Source of the DNA: Limonium bicolor
Taxonomy: Eukaryota > Streptophyta > Magnoliopsida > Caryophyllales > Plumbaginaceae
NCBI GenBank assembly: GCA_023374045.1
Contig: CM041780.1
Span: forward strand, 33,040,337 to 33,104,336
Direction: 5' to 3'
Length of the DNA stretch: 64,000 nucleotides
Under the pieces are notes generated by a model, which did no database searches, had not been told where the DNA came from, and was given only the letters and a program-made list of their open reading frames with translations. Made by a program: the position numbers and the translations under genes. Below are positions 37,726 through 47,590 of the stretch, in pieces. How positions within the stretch are numbered: the first letter of the stretch is position 1; each line of letters begins with the position of its first letter.

Positions 37726-38245
37726 CTCTCTGTTATACCCAAAATTTTGACCCCCCTGGTTAGGGTCTACGAGGTACTGGTGTTGGGAGAGGCATTTTAA
37801 TCAAGCAGTGAGGGATTCCGGCTCGATCGGCGCGTTCCATGGCATGGGGAGCAGCTTCGTCACTTTCAGGGGCGTTTTGGTAATCTTTAAAGGCTCCTAA
37901 GACCTCCTATAAGCTTTCTCTCTCCTCCAAAGGATGCCCAAATCAGCTTGAAATGCTTTGATATTTTAACCCATGATAGAGGATGACATTCTAAGCATAA
38001 TGGCGTTGGAATTTTGATTTTTCGAATTTCCAATAATTTTCTAGCAATTTCTGACTGAATCTGACGAGAAATTCAATTTAAAAATATTCCAACATTCAAA
38101 AATTTCGGTTCCACCTCAGAAAATTCATAATATCCATCCTTGACATGTGGTTAAAATTTCATAGCAAAATTCCTTTGGGAAGTCTTTTAATTAAAATATC
38201 AAAAAATCTTACTTTTACTAGATTTTCTTTATCTTTAAGAAAGTC

Positions 38246-38253
38246 TATATAAA
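38246..38253 (+). promoter_or_regulatory. TATA box, E2 5' LTR
   Basis: TATATAAA with GC-poor surroundings lies 515 bases into the LTR. The equivalent site in the 3' LTR is 45565-45572. Confidence 0.65.
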
Positions 38254-38824
38254 GGATATGTTTTTTGGATAAAATCAAAACCTCATATGCTCAAGAACCC
38301 TAGAGAGTCAGAAAGCACAGCCTCCTCTCTCTCTCTCACGTTTTCCAACACCCGGCCACCCAAATCATACCGAAAATCCCCTGAAATCACCATCTAAACA
38401 CGTTTTCCAATCCCCAAAGCACCAATAGTCATCAAAACCCCACAAAAACACCACCAAAACGTGAAGAACAGCAAGAACAACCAACAACCAGAATCTTGGT
38501 TGAAATCCTTTCGGGTCTGCCATCAACGAAGCACTCGACGAATCCCGGTGTGAAGAATCATCTTGAATTCGAAGGTAAAACAGGTTACAACTCAACTTTT
38601 CTGATTCCCCACGATCTTATTAACTCTCTGTCAAAAATTTTGGGTTCAAACACCTTCGTACGCTTCTATTGCTGTTTGTTTAAGCCTCTGTCCAATAACT
38701 TTACCAAGTTTCGTGCTTAATTCGAATTCAAATTGAGAACTTTCAATCACTAACGTCTTGTACATCTTTCAGGCTACAGACCCATAAAATTTGAGCCAAA
38801 AACACCTTCGGGAACAGCCTCAAC

Positions 38825-39095
38825 GCCGCCGTCCGAGGGCGGTCCGCACCCACGGACGTCATGTCCGGGGTCCCGGACTCCCTGTCCGTAAGCCCGGACG
38901 CCCACGGACGCGGCGGGGGATTTTTAAATTTTAAAAATCTAGGTTTTCTACTAATGTCCGGGCCCACGGATAGCCTGTCCATGGCCCCGGACTTTACAAT
39001 TCTCTGTTTTCTGTTTAATTCGACTTTTATTTTCATATAGGTTAACTAGGGTCCGTGGTTTCGGACATTAGGTCCGTGGCTACGGACGGAAACAA
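38825..39095 (+). repeat. TCCG/CGGA palindromic cluster in E2 5' LTR
   Basis: Repeated elements such as GTCCGGGG, CCCGGAC, CCACGGAC and GTCCGTGG can pair with one another. The 3' LTR version (about 46154-46430) has an extra tandem copy. Confidence 0.75.
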
Positions 39096-39520
39096 AATTT
39101 GACCTAATTCTGCCTCCGAAACCCTAGTTTAAGTAGCTTTCAATTTCACTTTAGTTTTTCAAAAAAAAATGCTAAAAAACACAAAAAACAGAAGCTCGCG
39201 TACTTAGGTTAAAACGACTCATAATAAGCCGTAAATAAACCAAGTAGAGGAAAAACGACCTAGGAAGGGTAATGAAAGTAACTGAACCCTAAATAAGTCG
39301 AATACCAAGCCCCCGAACCCGAACTCTACCTTTCCTGATTTACTATAGGTTAAAATTAGGTGGCGACTCATAATAGGTTCCAGTGAGCTAGCTTAGGTTT
39401 TAATAATTATTGTTATATGACATAGTTATTAATCTTAGGTTATAAGTGGACCTAAAACCCGATTAGATCCTAATCAACTTAATCCACATAGGACAGGGTT
39501 TAAAATCGAGGCTCACAGAC

Positions 39521-39538
39521 TGGCGACTCTGCTGGGGA
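39521..39538 (+). other. Primer-binding site, tRNA-Arg, E2
   Basis: TGGCGACTCTGCTGGGGA begins three bases after the LTR end and is one mismatch from full complementarity to the 3' end of plant tRNA-Arg(ACG) with CCA. Confidence 0.9.
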
Positions 39539-40743
39539 TAAATTCTTAATTTTAACTTGTTTAATTTTAAGAAAGAGGGCTTAACTCGAAAATTGTTTAT
39601 TTATGGCTTTATTACTTTGTTTGTTTACTTTCGTGCGCACTTTAAATTTTTGCACCCTTGCATCATATGAGAGCGAGGGTCCACACAAACCAGTTCCACC
39701 CCGGGACCCATCTAGGGTCACCTGTCAGGGACTCACACCTTTTAGGTGATGTGAATAAGCGGGGAAAAGAGGAGGATGTCGTCTAACCACATCCCCTTAA
39801 TACCTGGGCCTTAGCCCCAAGCGTTTTCCTGGCAGTGTCCTTACCCAGCCCATTGTTTGGTCAGTCAAAGACCCGGCCGTAGACGCACACCTTCAGGTGA
39901 TGTGGAAAAAAGTGGGGAAGCCCAAAGAGAATGGCGTGCAAGCCCTATTCCTTTGTGGTGACCTGGGCCCAAGCCCCAAGCACCTCTCCGGATCGACCCA
40001 TACCCAAATTGATTTAACCGTCAAGTGAGGACATGTTGAATTTGTGTGGGCCTTGTTTGCTTGAATGATCGGCCCACTACCCAGTCTAGAGATTGATAGG
40101 AACTTTTCCTACATCAACTCAGCCCAACCCGATATCGCGGCTTTATTGTTTGCGGCCCAAAGGCCCTGCTTGATTTGAATGTGCGAGTTATTTGTTCGGG
40201 CTTCGGCCCAAAAGTTTAGATTTAGGTGATTTGTCTTTCAGCCCAATTTTAATTATCAATTTAGTTCTAGGCCCATGAAAAACAAATCCACCTAAAGCAG
40301 TTCATGAAGATCCATCAGGCCTTTCCATTTCAAGGTTCATTCTAGTCTAGGAAGACTTTTCACTTGGGCTTTGACCCAAGATCCTAGAAACAAGTATCAT
40401 CTTTTAGCCCAATCAGAATTACTTGGCCCAAATTCCAATTCACGTCAAGAACATGGTTTAAAAATCATTTTGACCCATGTGCTTTACCTCTAGCCCAAAC
40501 ACATTCTGGCCCAAGCGCCCAATTCTCAAAATATTCTGGCCCAAGAGCCGCATTCTTCAAACATTTCTAGGCACCTCCCTTCCAACTCATTTCGGGCCTC
40601 AGTGCTTACCCACAATCTTCAAAACATTCCAGCTCATGTGCTTTTCTTGCAGCCCAAACAAGTTTTACCTACAACTTCTTCACGGTCCAGAATTTTAGCT
40701 CAATCCATTTCTGTTTTCCAACAGATAAGCCCGAATCCCAAGT
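39539..40743 (+). other. E2 leader between PBS and gag
   Basis: It holds no long frame before gag. AGGTGATGTG (39755 and 39895) and a tract rich in GCCCAA (40040-40700) recur, resembling the CCCAA-rich domain of the E1 LTRs. Confidence 0.6.
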
Positions 40744-42005
40744 ATGGCAGAGGGAGGAAACCCAGTCAGCATGGAGGCCCAGTTTGCAGCCTTAGAGCAG
40801 AGGTACAGAGCCGCCTTTGATGCCATGGAGGCTAAGTATGTCACCATCATCGAAGAGCTGAAAAGCAAAATCAATTCCCTTGAGGTTGGTCATCAGGAAA
40901 ACATTTCAGGAAAGATTGCTGACTCTGGGAACGAGCTTGACCACGTCGAAGCTAACTCCATTGGGGCCCAGGGTGCGCAAGGATTCGTAGGGGAAGCCGC
41001 CCCAGATCACCAGCTAACTGCAGAACTCGAGAAGGCTCTGAAAAGGATCGAGCGCATGGAAAAGGCTAGCAAGCCGGCTGGTTTTGATTACTCCTCTATG
41101 GCATCGTACCCCGAGGTTGATCTCCCCCAAAGTTGAAGTTGCCCACACTTGCTCTATACAAGGGTTCCTCAGACCCACAGGTCCATCTGGCGATGTTCGA
41201 TAGGGAGATGTCCATCCTCAGGTTGAATGACATGCAAAAGGCCAAGGTCTTTGCCCGTTACCTCGAAAACACCTCAACGTTGGTATTTGACTCAGAGGAT
41301 GAACACCAAAACCTATGAGGAGGTCTGTGAGGCTTTCATGCACCATTTCGAGTATGCTAAGAATCTCGAAGTCACCAGGTCCGACCTTGCCAGCACTCGG
41401 CAGAAAGACAGTGAATCAATGTCCGACTTCATCAAACGGTGGAGGATGAAGGCCGCTGCTATGCCTACAAAAATGGATGAGCAAGAACAGATTCGAATGA
41501 TTGTGGACAATATGCAGAGACAATACAACAACGAGCTGAGTTGCACATACTTCCCTAATTTCGACATGCTGATGGGACAGGTAAGAATCATGGAAGAAAA
41601 GATTCACAAAGGCGAGCTGAAGCTGGAACAACCCAAAGCCCAGGGTGTGAGTATCGAGACCTTTAAGTCAGGACCGGCCAAAGCGGCTCAAGTTTCACAC
41701 CAAGTAAGCACCATACAAAACCCAGTGCTGTAAAGCAGAACATCAAGGCCTCACCCCGATCCAAGAGGTTCTCTGCACCGAGACAGTTTACTGACATTGG
41801 CCGGCCTCTCAGTCAAGCACTCGTGAAGCTACAAGAGCTAGACCTACTACACCTCTCACACTAGCCCTGGGATCACCAAGCCGGGGAACATCTCCATCAG
41901 TTCTGCCAGTTTCATCAACTACCAGGACACAGTACTGACGACTGCAGGGCATTGAAGCACAAGATCGAGGACCTTATCGAGCAAGGACTCCAGTTTGTCG
42001 AGTAG
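40744..42005 (+). pseudogene. gag: gag of E2, frameshifted (Tat/Ogre-type Gag)
   Basis: Gag forms the capsid-like particle in which retrotransposon RNA is packaged and copied. The ATG at 40744 opens frame 1 (to 41136) with an N-terminal heptad-like E/K/A-rich segment (about residues 10-45). Similarity then continues in frame 3 (to 41318), where YKGSSDP..HL..F matches the start of the Retrotrans_gag domain. Frame 1 resumes (to 41733) with DLASTRQKDSES..F..RWR, the most conserved part of that domain. Frame 3 takes over at 41730 with FTDIGRPLSQAL, a stop at 41862-41864, and a zinc-knuckle-like CQFHQLPGH....C (41904-41945), then LIEQGLQF and a stop at 42003. At least three frame changes and one internal stop make it inactive in this copy. 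No protease or reverse transcriptase follows. Family assignment rests on these motifs. Confidence 0.88.
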
Positions 42006-42429
42006 GCTAGTGTCTAGTTGCATTTTGCTTTCTTAATTTTTCTTTTCTATTTTGTAAGGGACTTATGATATTTCCATTTTAATGAGGCTTGGATGTTCGA
42101 ATTTCAGTCTCTTGTCTTTTTTATTTACAATCTCAAGAAAATGGAAAAAATGTTTGTTCATTTTGCACCTTCAACCAAATCATCTTTCAAAACTAATGTT
42201 CATCTTCTGGCAATTGAATAAAATGATTTGTCTTTTTGTTTCCAAAAGGATGAACGTGTCCAACCAAATGCCACAGCTCACCCCTAAGCATCCAAACAAA
42301 CCACATACAAATTGTTGTCATAAACCCTGGACTAATACTGGGGGCAATCTGAGTTTAAAGACCAACCACGATTATTTCTTTTGTTTAATTGTGTGAATAA
42401 GTCTCAGAGTGAGAATTCATGAGAGTGAC
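42006..42429 (+). other. E2 region after gag, AT-rich, no pol
   Basis: Instead of protease and reverse transcriptase there is T-rich DNA with a 104-codon frame (42082-42396) that resembles nothing I know. ACTGGGGGCAATC at 42338-42350 is a copy of the polypurine region found before the 3' LTR. Confidence 0.6.
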
Positions 42430-43300
42430 TTGAGCGGAAAAACCATGAGTGAACGAGCGTGTCATTTTTACACGACTCCGGTGAGACCACATTCAAAGGT
42501 AGGGTAAACGGCATAACTCCGATCGAAGGAGATAATTTGTAAATTTACTCTTAGACCTGCGAAAAGTAACAAAGGATGGATACACAACTATCAGGAATGA
42601 TGAAGCACCTAGGTACAGCACCACATAGCCAAAAGCTTGTGAACCCTGCCATTAAACCCTAGGAACCCCAGTTGAGCCTTTCGTATATCCCTTTTCGATA
42701 TTGTGAGCTCCACAAAATAACCCAGCCGATGATGAATATCTGACCCGGTGACCAAAGGAAGCGAGGAGCCCGACTCTCAGATAACATTCTCATCAGTCCA
42801 AGGAAGCAATGCCGCTATCAGCAAGACAAAGCGATCCGCAAATGGTCCCAGAGTGACACAGGATCAAGAGAGCTCACATCAAAACAACTCTCGAAGCCCA
42901 AAACCGGGAAACACAAGAACCCCGAAGGCAAAATCAAGAAAGGATAAAACAAAAAGGCAAACCCGGAGTGCCTCGGAGAAATCCAAATGATAAAGAGAAG
43001 AGAAATGGTGTAAAGGACAACTTCAAAGTCCAAGTCCAGAAGCTCAAAAACAACGTCAACACAAAGCAGCTAGACGACTTCAAGACAAGGAAGACGAATC
43101 TGAGAGAAGACGCAAAGCAGCTTTGGTCACCCCTTTAAGCTCTACATACCTCAAACATCCCTCCATGGTCCCGTTGTCTTTCATCACACCCCATGGCCAC
43201 GTTATAAGCCTCAAAGACTTCCGACTTGGTAGTTGTGTAACCAATCATGTGAAAGTAACAGATCGAATGCGTAAATTCATCAAATATCAAATTCAATGGT
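42430..43300 (+). other. Internal block shared by E2 and E1
   Basis: This is the counterpart of 27260-28080. It includes an 80-codon S/K/R-rich frame (42748-42990; no ATG at its start) in the same relative place as the basic ORF of E1. No domain is recognised. GGGGGCAAT follows at about 43439-43449 and 43506-43516, two more polypurine-like copies. Confidence 0.55.
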
Positions 43301-43590
43301 CTAGATGTTGTGACCATAAGTGAGAAACAAGTGTAAACACCAAACACGTCGAGTGTAGGTTAGGAAGCACCAAATCAGAACATAAGCCTTGACCCTGTGA
43401 GGACGAGACTCGTTCACACGTTAGATCAAAGAAAATACTGGGGGCAATCGATTGGAATGATCGATTGCCTGAACTCTAGCTCAGATTGTCTTAAGGGAAA
43501 AATACTGGGGGCAATTGTTGGTTCCAACAATTGCTATGACAACACCAATTGGAACCCAAAGTTCAAACATCACCACCATCATCCCACCAC

Positions 43591-43735
43591 AGGCATACAT
43601 AAGCCCTTACCACCACATTAAGCACCTCAGGCCCACATAAGCCCTTACCTTCACTTCGTACACCACACAGGCCCACATAAGCCCTTACCTCCATACCTCC
43701 ACTACACAGGCCCACATTAGCCCTTACCTTCACAT
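43591..43735 (+). repeat. Four ~38-bp repeats with CATAAGCCCTTACC
   Basis: AGGC(C/A)(C/T)ACATAAGCCCTTAC starts at about 43591, 43629, 43669 and 43708, separated by short variable spacers. Confidence 0.85.
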
Positions 43736-43854
43736 CATACACCATACCCCATCGGCGGCATGTTCATCTCGTAGGAGATAAATTACAACTCTGAAGTCTA
43801 TAGTTAGGAAATGATAATTTCACTTTCCTTTTTACTGTACAGAATTTTCTTCAA

Positions 43855-44100
43855 ACACTACCACGTTCGGCACCTCTTTCAACAATTCTTGTCTTGAACA
43901 ACTTTCCTTTAAACACTTCAGTTTCATAAACCTCACCATGGCCACATTTGGCACACTTTCTAGCAATGTCTTGCTTTGGACAATTTTTGATCCTTAACAT
44001 TGCCATGTTTGGCACATTTTCCAACGAGTTTCCTACATATACTTTGATTGTATTTTGACATGCACATCTTCATTGCCACGTTTGGCACATTCATAATCAA
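43855..44100 (+). repeat. Dispersed GCCACGTTTGGCAC repeats
   Basis: CCACGTTCGGCAC, GCCACATTTGGCAC, GCCATGTTTGGCAC and GCCACGTTTGGCAC recur about every 60 bases. Each is an inverted repeat (GCCA...TGGC). Another copy is at about 44587. Confidence 0.8.
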
Positions 44101-44162
44101 CTTTCATCATGATCATTTGCATAAAGTTTACCTTGCATCATAGACCAGAGATACATATTCTC

Positions 44163-44475
44163 ACCCCGAAGATACAGATTCTTCAGAGATACAGATTCTC
44201 AGCCGAAGATACAGATTCTTCAGAGATACAGATTCTCAGCCGAAGATACAGATTCTTCAGAGATACAGATTCTCAGCCGAAGATACAGATTCTTCAGAGA
44301 TACAGATTCTCAGCCGAAGATACAGACTCTTCAGAGATACCGATTCTCAGCCGAAGATACAGGTTCTTCAGAGATACAGATTCTCAGCCGAAGATACAGA
44401 TTCTTCAGAGATACAGATTCTCATCCATAGATACAGACTCTTCAGAGATACAGATTCTCACCGTAGATTCAGACA
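44163..44475 (+). repeat. 37-bp tandem array, ~8 units
   Basis: The unit is CTTCAGAGATACAGATTCTC followed by AGCCGAAGATACAGATT. Because 37 is not a multiple of 3, the 157-codon frame through it (44109-44582) reads the repeat in all three frames in turn; it is not a selected protein. Confidence 0.92.
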
Positions 44476-44704
44476 CAGATTCTCACCACGAAGATGCAGA
44501 TAGATTCTTTACAGATACAAATTCTCGCCTGAGTAGAAGAGCTCACCCTCAAGCTCGTCATAAGTCTTACCCACTTCCTTAGCACCTGCCACGTTTGGCA
44601 CTCTCAGTCCTTAACCTTTTACACACACTTCGGAATAGGTTCCGGTCCCTAGGCGCACCTAGGTCATACAATTCATCATCACATTAAGCACATTTCACTC
44701 ATTA

Positions 44705-44945
44705 TAGGTAGTCAACGCCTTAGAATCGCTTGACATCATCTCATTTCCGCATTTTAGGTTGTCAACGCCTTAGAATCGCTTGACATTACTTCATTTCACT
44801 TTACTTATAGGTAGTCAACGCCTTAGAATAGCTTGACATCATCTCATTCGTCATAGGTAGTCAACGCCTTAGAATAGTTTGACATCATATCATCATTGTA
44901 GGTAGTCAGCGCCTTAGAATAGCTTGACACAATTTATCAGTTTTC
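44705..44945 (+). repeat. Five ~45-53-bp tandem units
   Basis: Each unit contains TAGTCAACGCCTTAGAAT followed by (A/C)GCTTGACATCATCTCATT or a close variant; the first copies read TCGCTTGACA, later ones AGCTTGACA. Confidence 0.9.
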
Positions 44946-44974
44946 GATAACATACAGGGTCTTAGAAACATTTG

Positions 44975-45066
44975 AAATTTTGGGGTATCACTCAAGCATC
45001 AACTAGCCTTCTCACTTTCATTACAAAGTCTAGTTGACGGGGGGCAATCTGTTATACCCAAAATTT
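44975..45066 (+). other. Polypurine region hairpin spanning the E2 3' LTR start
   Basis: AAATTTTGGGGTAT (44975-44988) pairs, with one bulged G, with ATACCCAAAATTT (45054-45066) inside the 3' LTR. An inner 8-bp stem, TCAACTAG (44999-45006) with CTAGTTGA (45030-45037), lies within it. The polypurine tract GACGGGGGGCAATC (45036-45049) is enclosed. Confidence 0.75.
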
Positions 45067-46855
45067 TGACCCCCCTGGTTAGGGTCTACGAGGTACTGGT
45101 GTTGTGAGAGGCATTTTAATCAAGCAGTGAGGGATTCCGGCTCGATCGGCGCGTTCCATGGCATGGGGAGCAGCTTCGTCACTTTCAGGGGCGTTTTGGT
45201 AATCTTTAAAGGCTCCTAAGACCTCCTATAAGCTTTCTCTCTCCTCCAAAGGATGCCCAAATCAGCTTGAAATGCTTTGATATTTTAACCCATGATAGAG
45301 GATGACATTCTAAGCATAATGGCGTTGGAATTTTGATTTTTCGAATTTCCAATAATTTTCTAGCAATTTCTGACTGAATCTGACGAGAAATTCAATTTAA
45401 AAATATTCCAACATTCAAAAAATTCGGTTCCACCTCAGAAAATTCATAATATCCATCCTTGACTTGTGGTTAAAATTTCATAGCAAAATTCCTTTGGGAA
45501 GTCTTTTAATTAAAATATCAAAAAATCTTACTTTTACTAGATTTTCTTTATCTTTAAGAAAGTCTATATAAAGGATAGGTTTTTTGGATAAAATCAGAAC
45601 CTCATATGCTCAAGAACCCTAGAGAGTCAGAAAGCACAGCCTCCTCTCTCTCTCTCACGTTTTCCAACACCCGGCCACCCAAATCATACCGAAAATCCCC
45701 TGAAATCAGCATCTAAACACGTTTTCCAATCCCCAAAGCACCAATAGTCATCAAAACCCCACAAAAACACCACCAAAACGTGAAGAACAGCAAGAACAAC
45801 CAACAACCAGAAGCTTGGTTTGAAATCCTTTCGGGTCTGCCATCAACGAAGCACTCGACGAATCCCGGTGTGAAGAATCATCTTGAATTCGAAGGTAAAA
45901 CAGGTTACAACTCAACTTTTCTGATTCCCCACGATCTTATTAACTCTCTGTCAAATTTTGGGTTCAAACTGACCTTCGTACGCTTCTGTATTGCTGTTTG
46001 TTTAAGCCTTTGTCCAATAACTTGTTTTCCAAGTTTCGTGCTTAATTCGAATTCAAATTGAGAACTTTCAATCACTAACGTCTTGTACATCTTTCAGGCT
46101 ACACACCCATAAATTTGAGCCAAAAACACCATCGGGAACAGCCTCAACGCTGCCGTCCGAGAGGCGGTCCGCACCCACGGACGTCATGTCCGGGGTCCCG
46201 GACTCCTTGTCCTAAGCCCGAACGCCCACGGACGGCGCGGGATTTTTAATTTTAAAAATCTAGGTTTTCTACTAATTTCCGGGCCCACGGACAGCCTGTC
46301 CTGGCCCACGGACAGCCTGTCCGTGGCCCCGGACTTTACAATTCTCTGTTTTCTTTGAATTTGACTTATTTTCATATAGGTTAACTGGGTTCCGTGGTTT
46401 CGGAAATTAGGTCCGTGGCTACGGACGGAAACAAATTTGACCTAATTCTGCCTCTGAAACCCTAGTTTAAGTAGCTTTCAATTTCACTTTAGTTTTCTGT
46501 CAAAAAAATGCTAAAAAACACAAAAAACAGAAGCTCGCGCACTTAGGTTTAAAACGACTCATAATAAGCCGTAAATAAACCAGTAGAGGAAAAACGACCT
46601 AGAAGGGTAATGAAAGTAATTGAACCCTAAATAGTCGAATACCAAGCCCCCCGAACCCGAACTCTACCTTTCCTGATTTACTATAGGTTAAAATTAGGTG
46701 GCGACTCATAATAGGTTCCAGTGAGCTAGCTTAGGTTTTAATAATTATTGTTATATTACATAGTTATTAATCTTAGGTTATAAGTGGACCTAAAACCCGA
46801 TTAGATCCTAATCAACTTAATCCACATAGGATAGGGTTTAAAATTGAGGCTCACA
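45050..46855 (+). mobile_element. E2 3' LTR (1806 bp)
   Basis: It is nearly identical to 37731-39517, with TATA box at 45565-45572. It differs by a tandem duplication of about 22 bp in the palindromic cluster (46282-46302 and 46303-46325), single in the 5' LTR. PBS-like TGGCGACTC is at 46699-46707. Confidence 0.92.
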
Positions 46856-46860
46856 CTCTC

Positions 46861-47578
46861 ATTTCCACACCTTCGCCGATGTTATCGAGTATTGACTCTG
46901 CTTAGGCACTACGTAACCGTATCTATCTTGGAGTATGACTTACATATGCATTCGTAGTCGTCTGGACTATTTAGTTAGGTCTTTGCAACCCCTTTGTTTT
47001 GTAGGTTCGGAGTTACCCGCTTCATAATTGACTTTTAGGTAGTCCCTATGCTCATGCGCGGTATTATCCCACTGTTATTGCTCCCTTGGACTGTTGTCCG
47101 GAGTTTCTGTAGCTTTCTTTTGTCCTCTTATTGCACTCGTAGTGCTTTCCTTCTTACTGGTATGACGGGGTTATATCGACTGCGTTAGCATGTCGACCCA
47201 TGTTGCCGGTAATTATCATTCTCTCATTGGTAGGATTCCGCTGGTAGCGCCTGCTTCAACATTGTGCTCCAATTGGGACCTTCAAGTCTTGAAAGACTAT
47301 TGCATAACGAGGTGCTTCTCGTATTTGCATAATGCTAAGTAATTGCCAGATCGGGTTTTCCCGATAAGAGAAGGCTTGTCATCTCTCTGGCGTTCATTTC
47401 TGATATCTTAGAACTAGGGGCGCGGAGGGCGGGTCAGGTATTACAGATATCCGATATACATCGGAATTCAAACTAACACACCTCTCGCACTAAAACTCAA
47501 CCCTTATCCCAAAGTTTAAAGTTCCTAACTCGGTAATTCCTAAGCTCGGTAATTTCCCAGTCATCAGAGTGTAACTAC
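46861..47578 (-). pseudogene. Element B internal region, segment 1 (next to PBS)
   Basis: Read on the minus strand from 47578 this follows the element A internal region from its PBS onward: CCCGCCCTCCGC at about 47424-47435, AACGCCAGAGAGATG, and ATGGGTCGACATGC near 47200, a start-like match to the ATGGGGCGACGTGC of A at 3102. No long frame is open, so gag is decayed. E2 is inserted at its left edge. Confidence 0.65.
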
Positions 47579-47590
47579 GCTCTGATACCA
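47579..47590 (-). other. Primer-binding site, tRNA-iMet, element B
   Basis: TGGTATCAGAGC on the minus strand is an exact match to the common plant iMet PBS. It lies five bases from the LTR end at 47596. Confidence 0.9.

Larger units (their letters stand above)
37731..39517 (+). mobile_element. E2 5' LTR (1787 bp)
   Basis: It contains a TATA box TATATAAA at 38246-38253 followed by a CTCTCTCTCTC stretch near 38324-38336, consistent with a transcription start around 38275-38285. A cluster of TCCG/CGGA palindromes lies at about 38825-39095, and a PBS-like TGGCGACTC at 39361. A 74-codon frame at 38496-38720 has no recognised domain and is disrupted in the 3' LTR. Confidence 0.92.
37731..46855 (+). 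mobile_element. E2: gag-only Tat/Ogre-like LTR retrotransposon (9.1 kb)
   Basis: LTRs at 37731-39517 and 45050-46855 start TGTTATACCC and end GGCTCACA, with CTCTC duplications at 37726-37730 and 46856-46860. The PBS fits tRNA-Arg. The 5.5-kb interior holds a leader, a broken gag and arrays, and no pol. Gag-only terminal-repeat elements of this kind are known in plants (TR-GAG type); trans-mobilisation is inferred. Confidence 0.93.
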
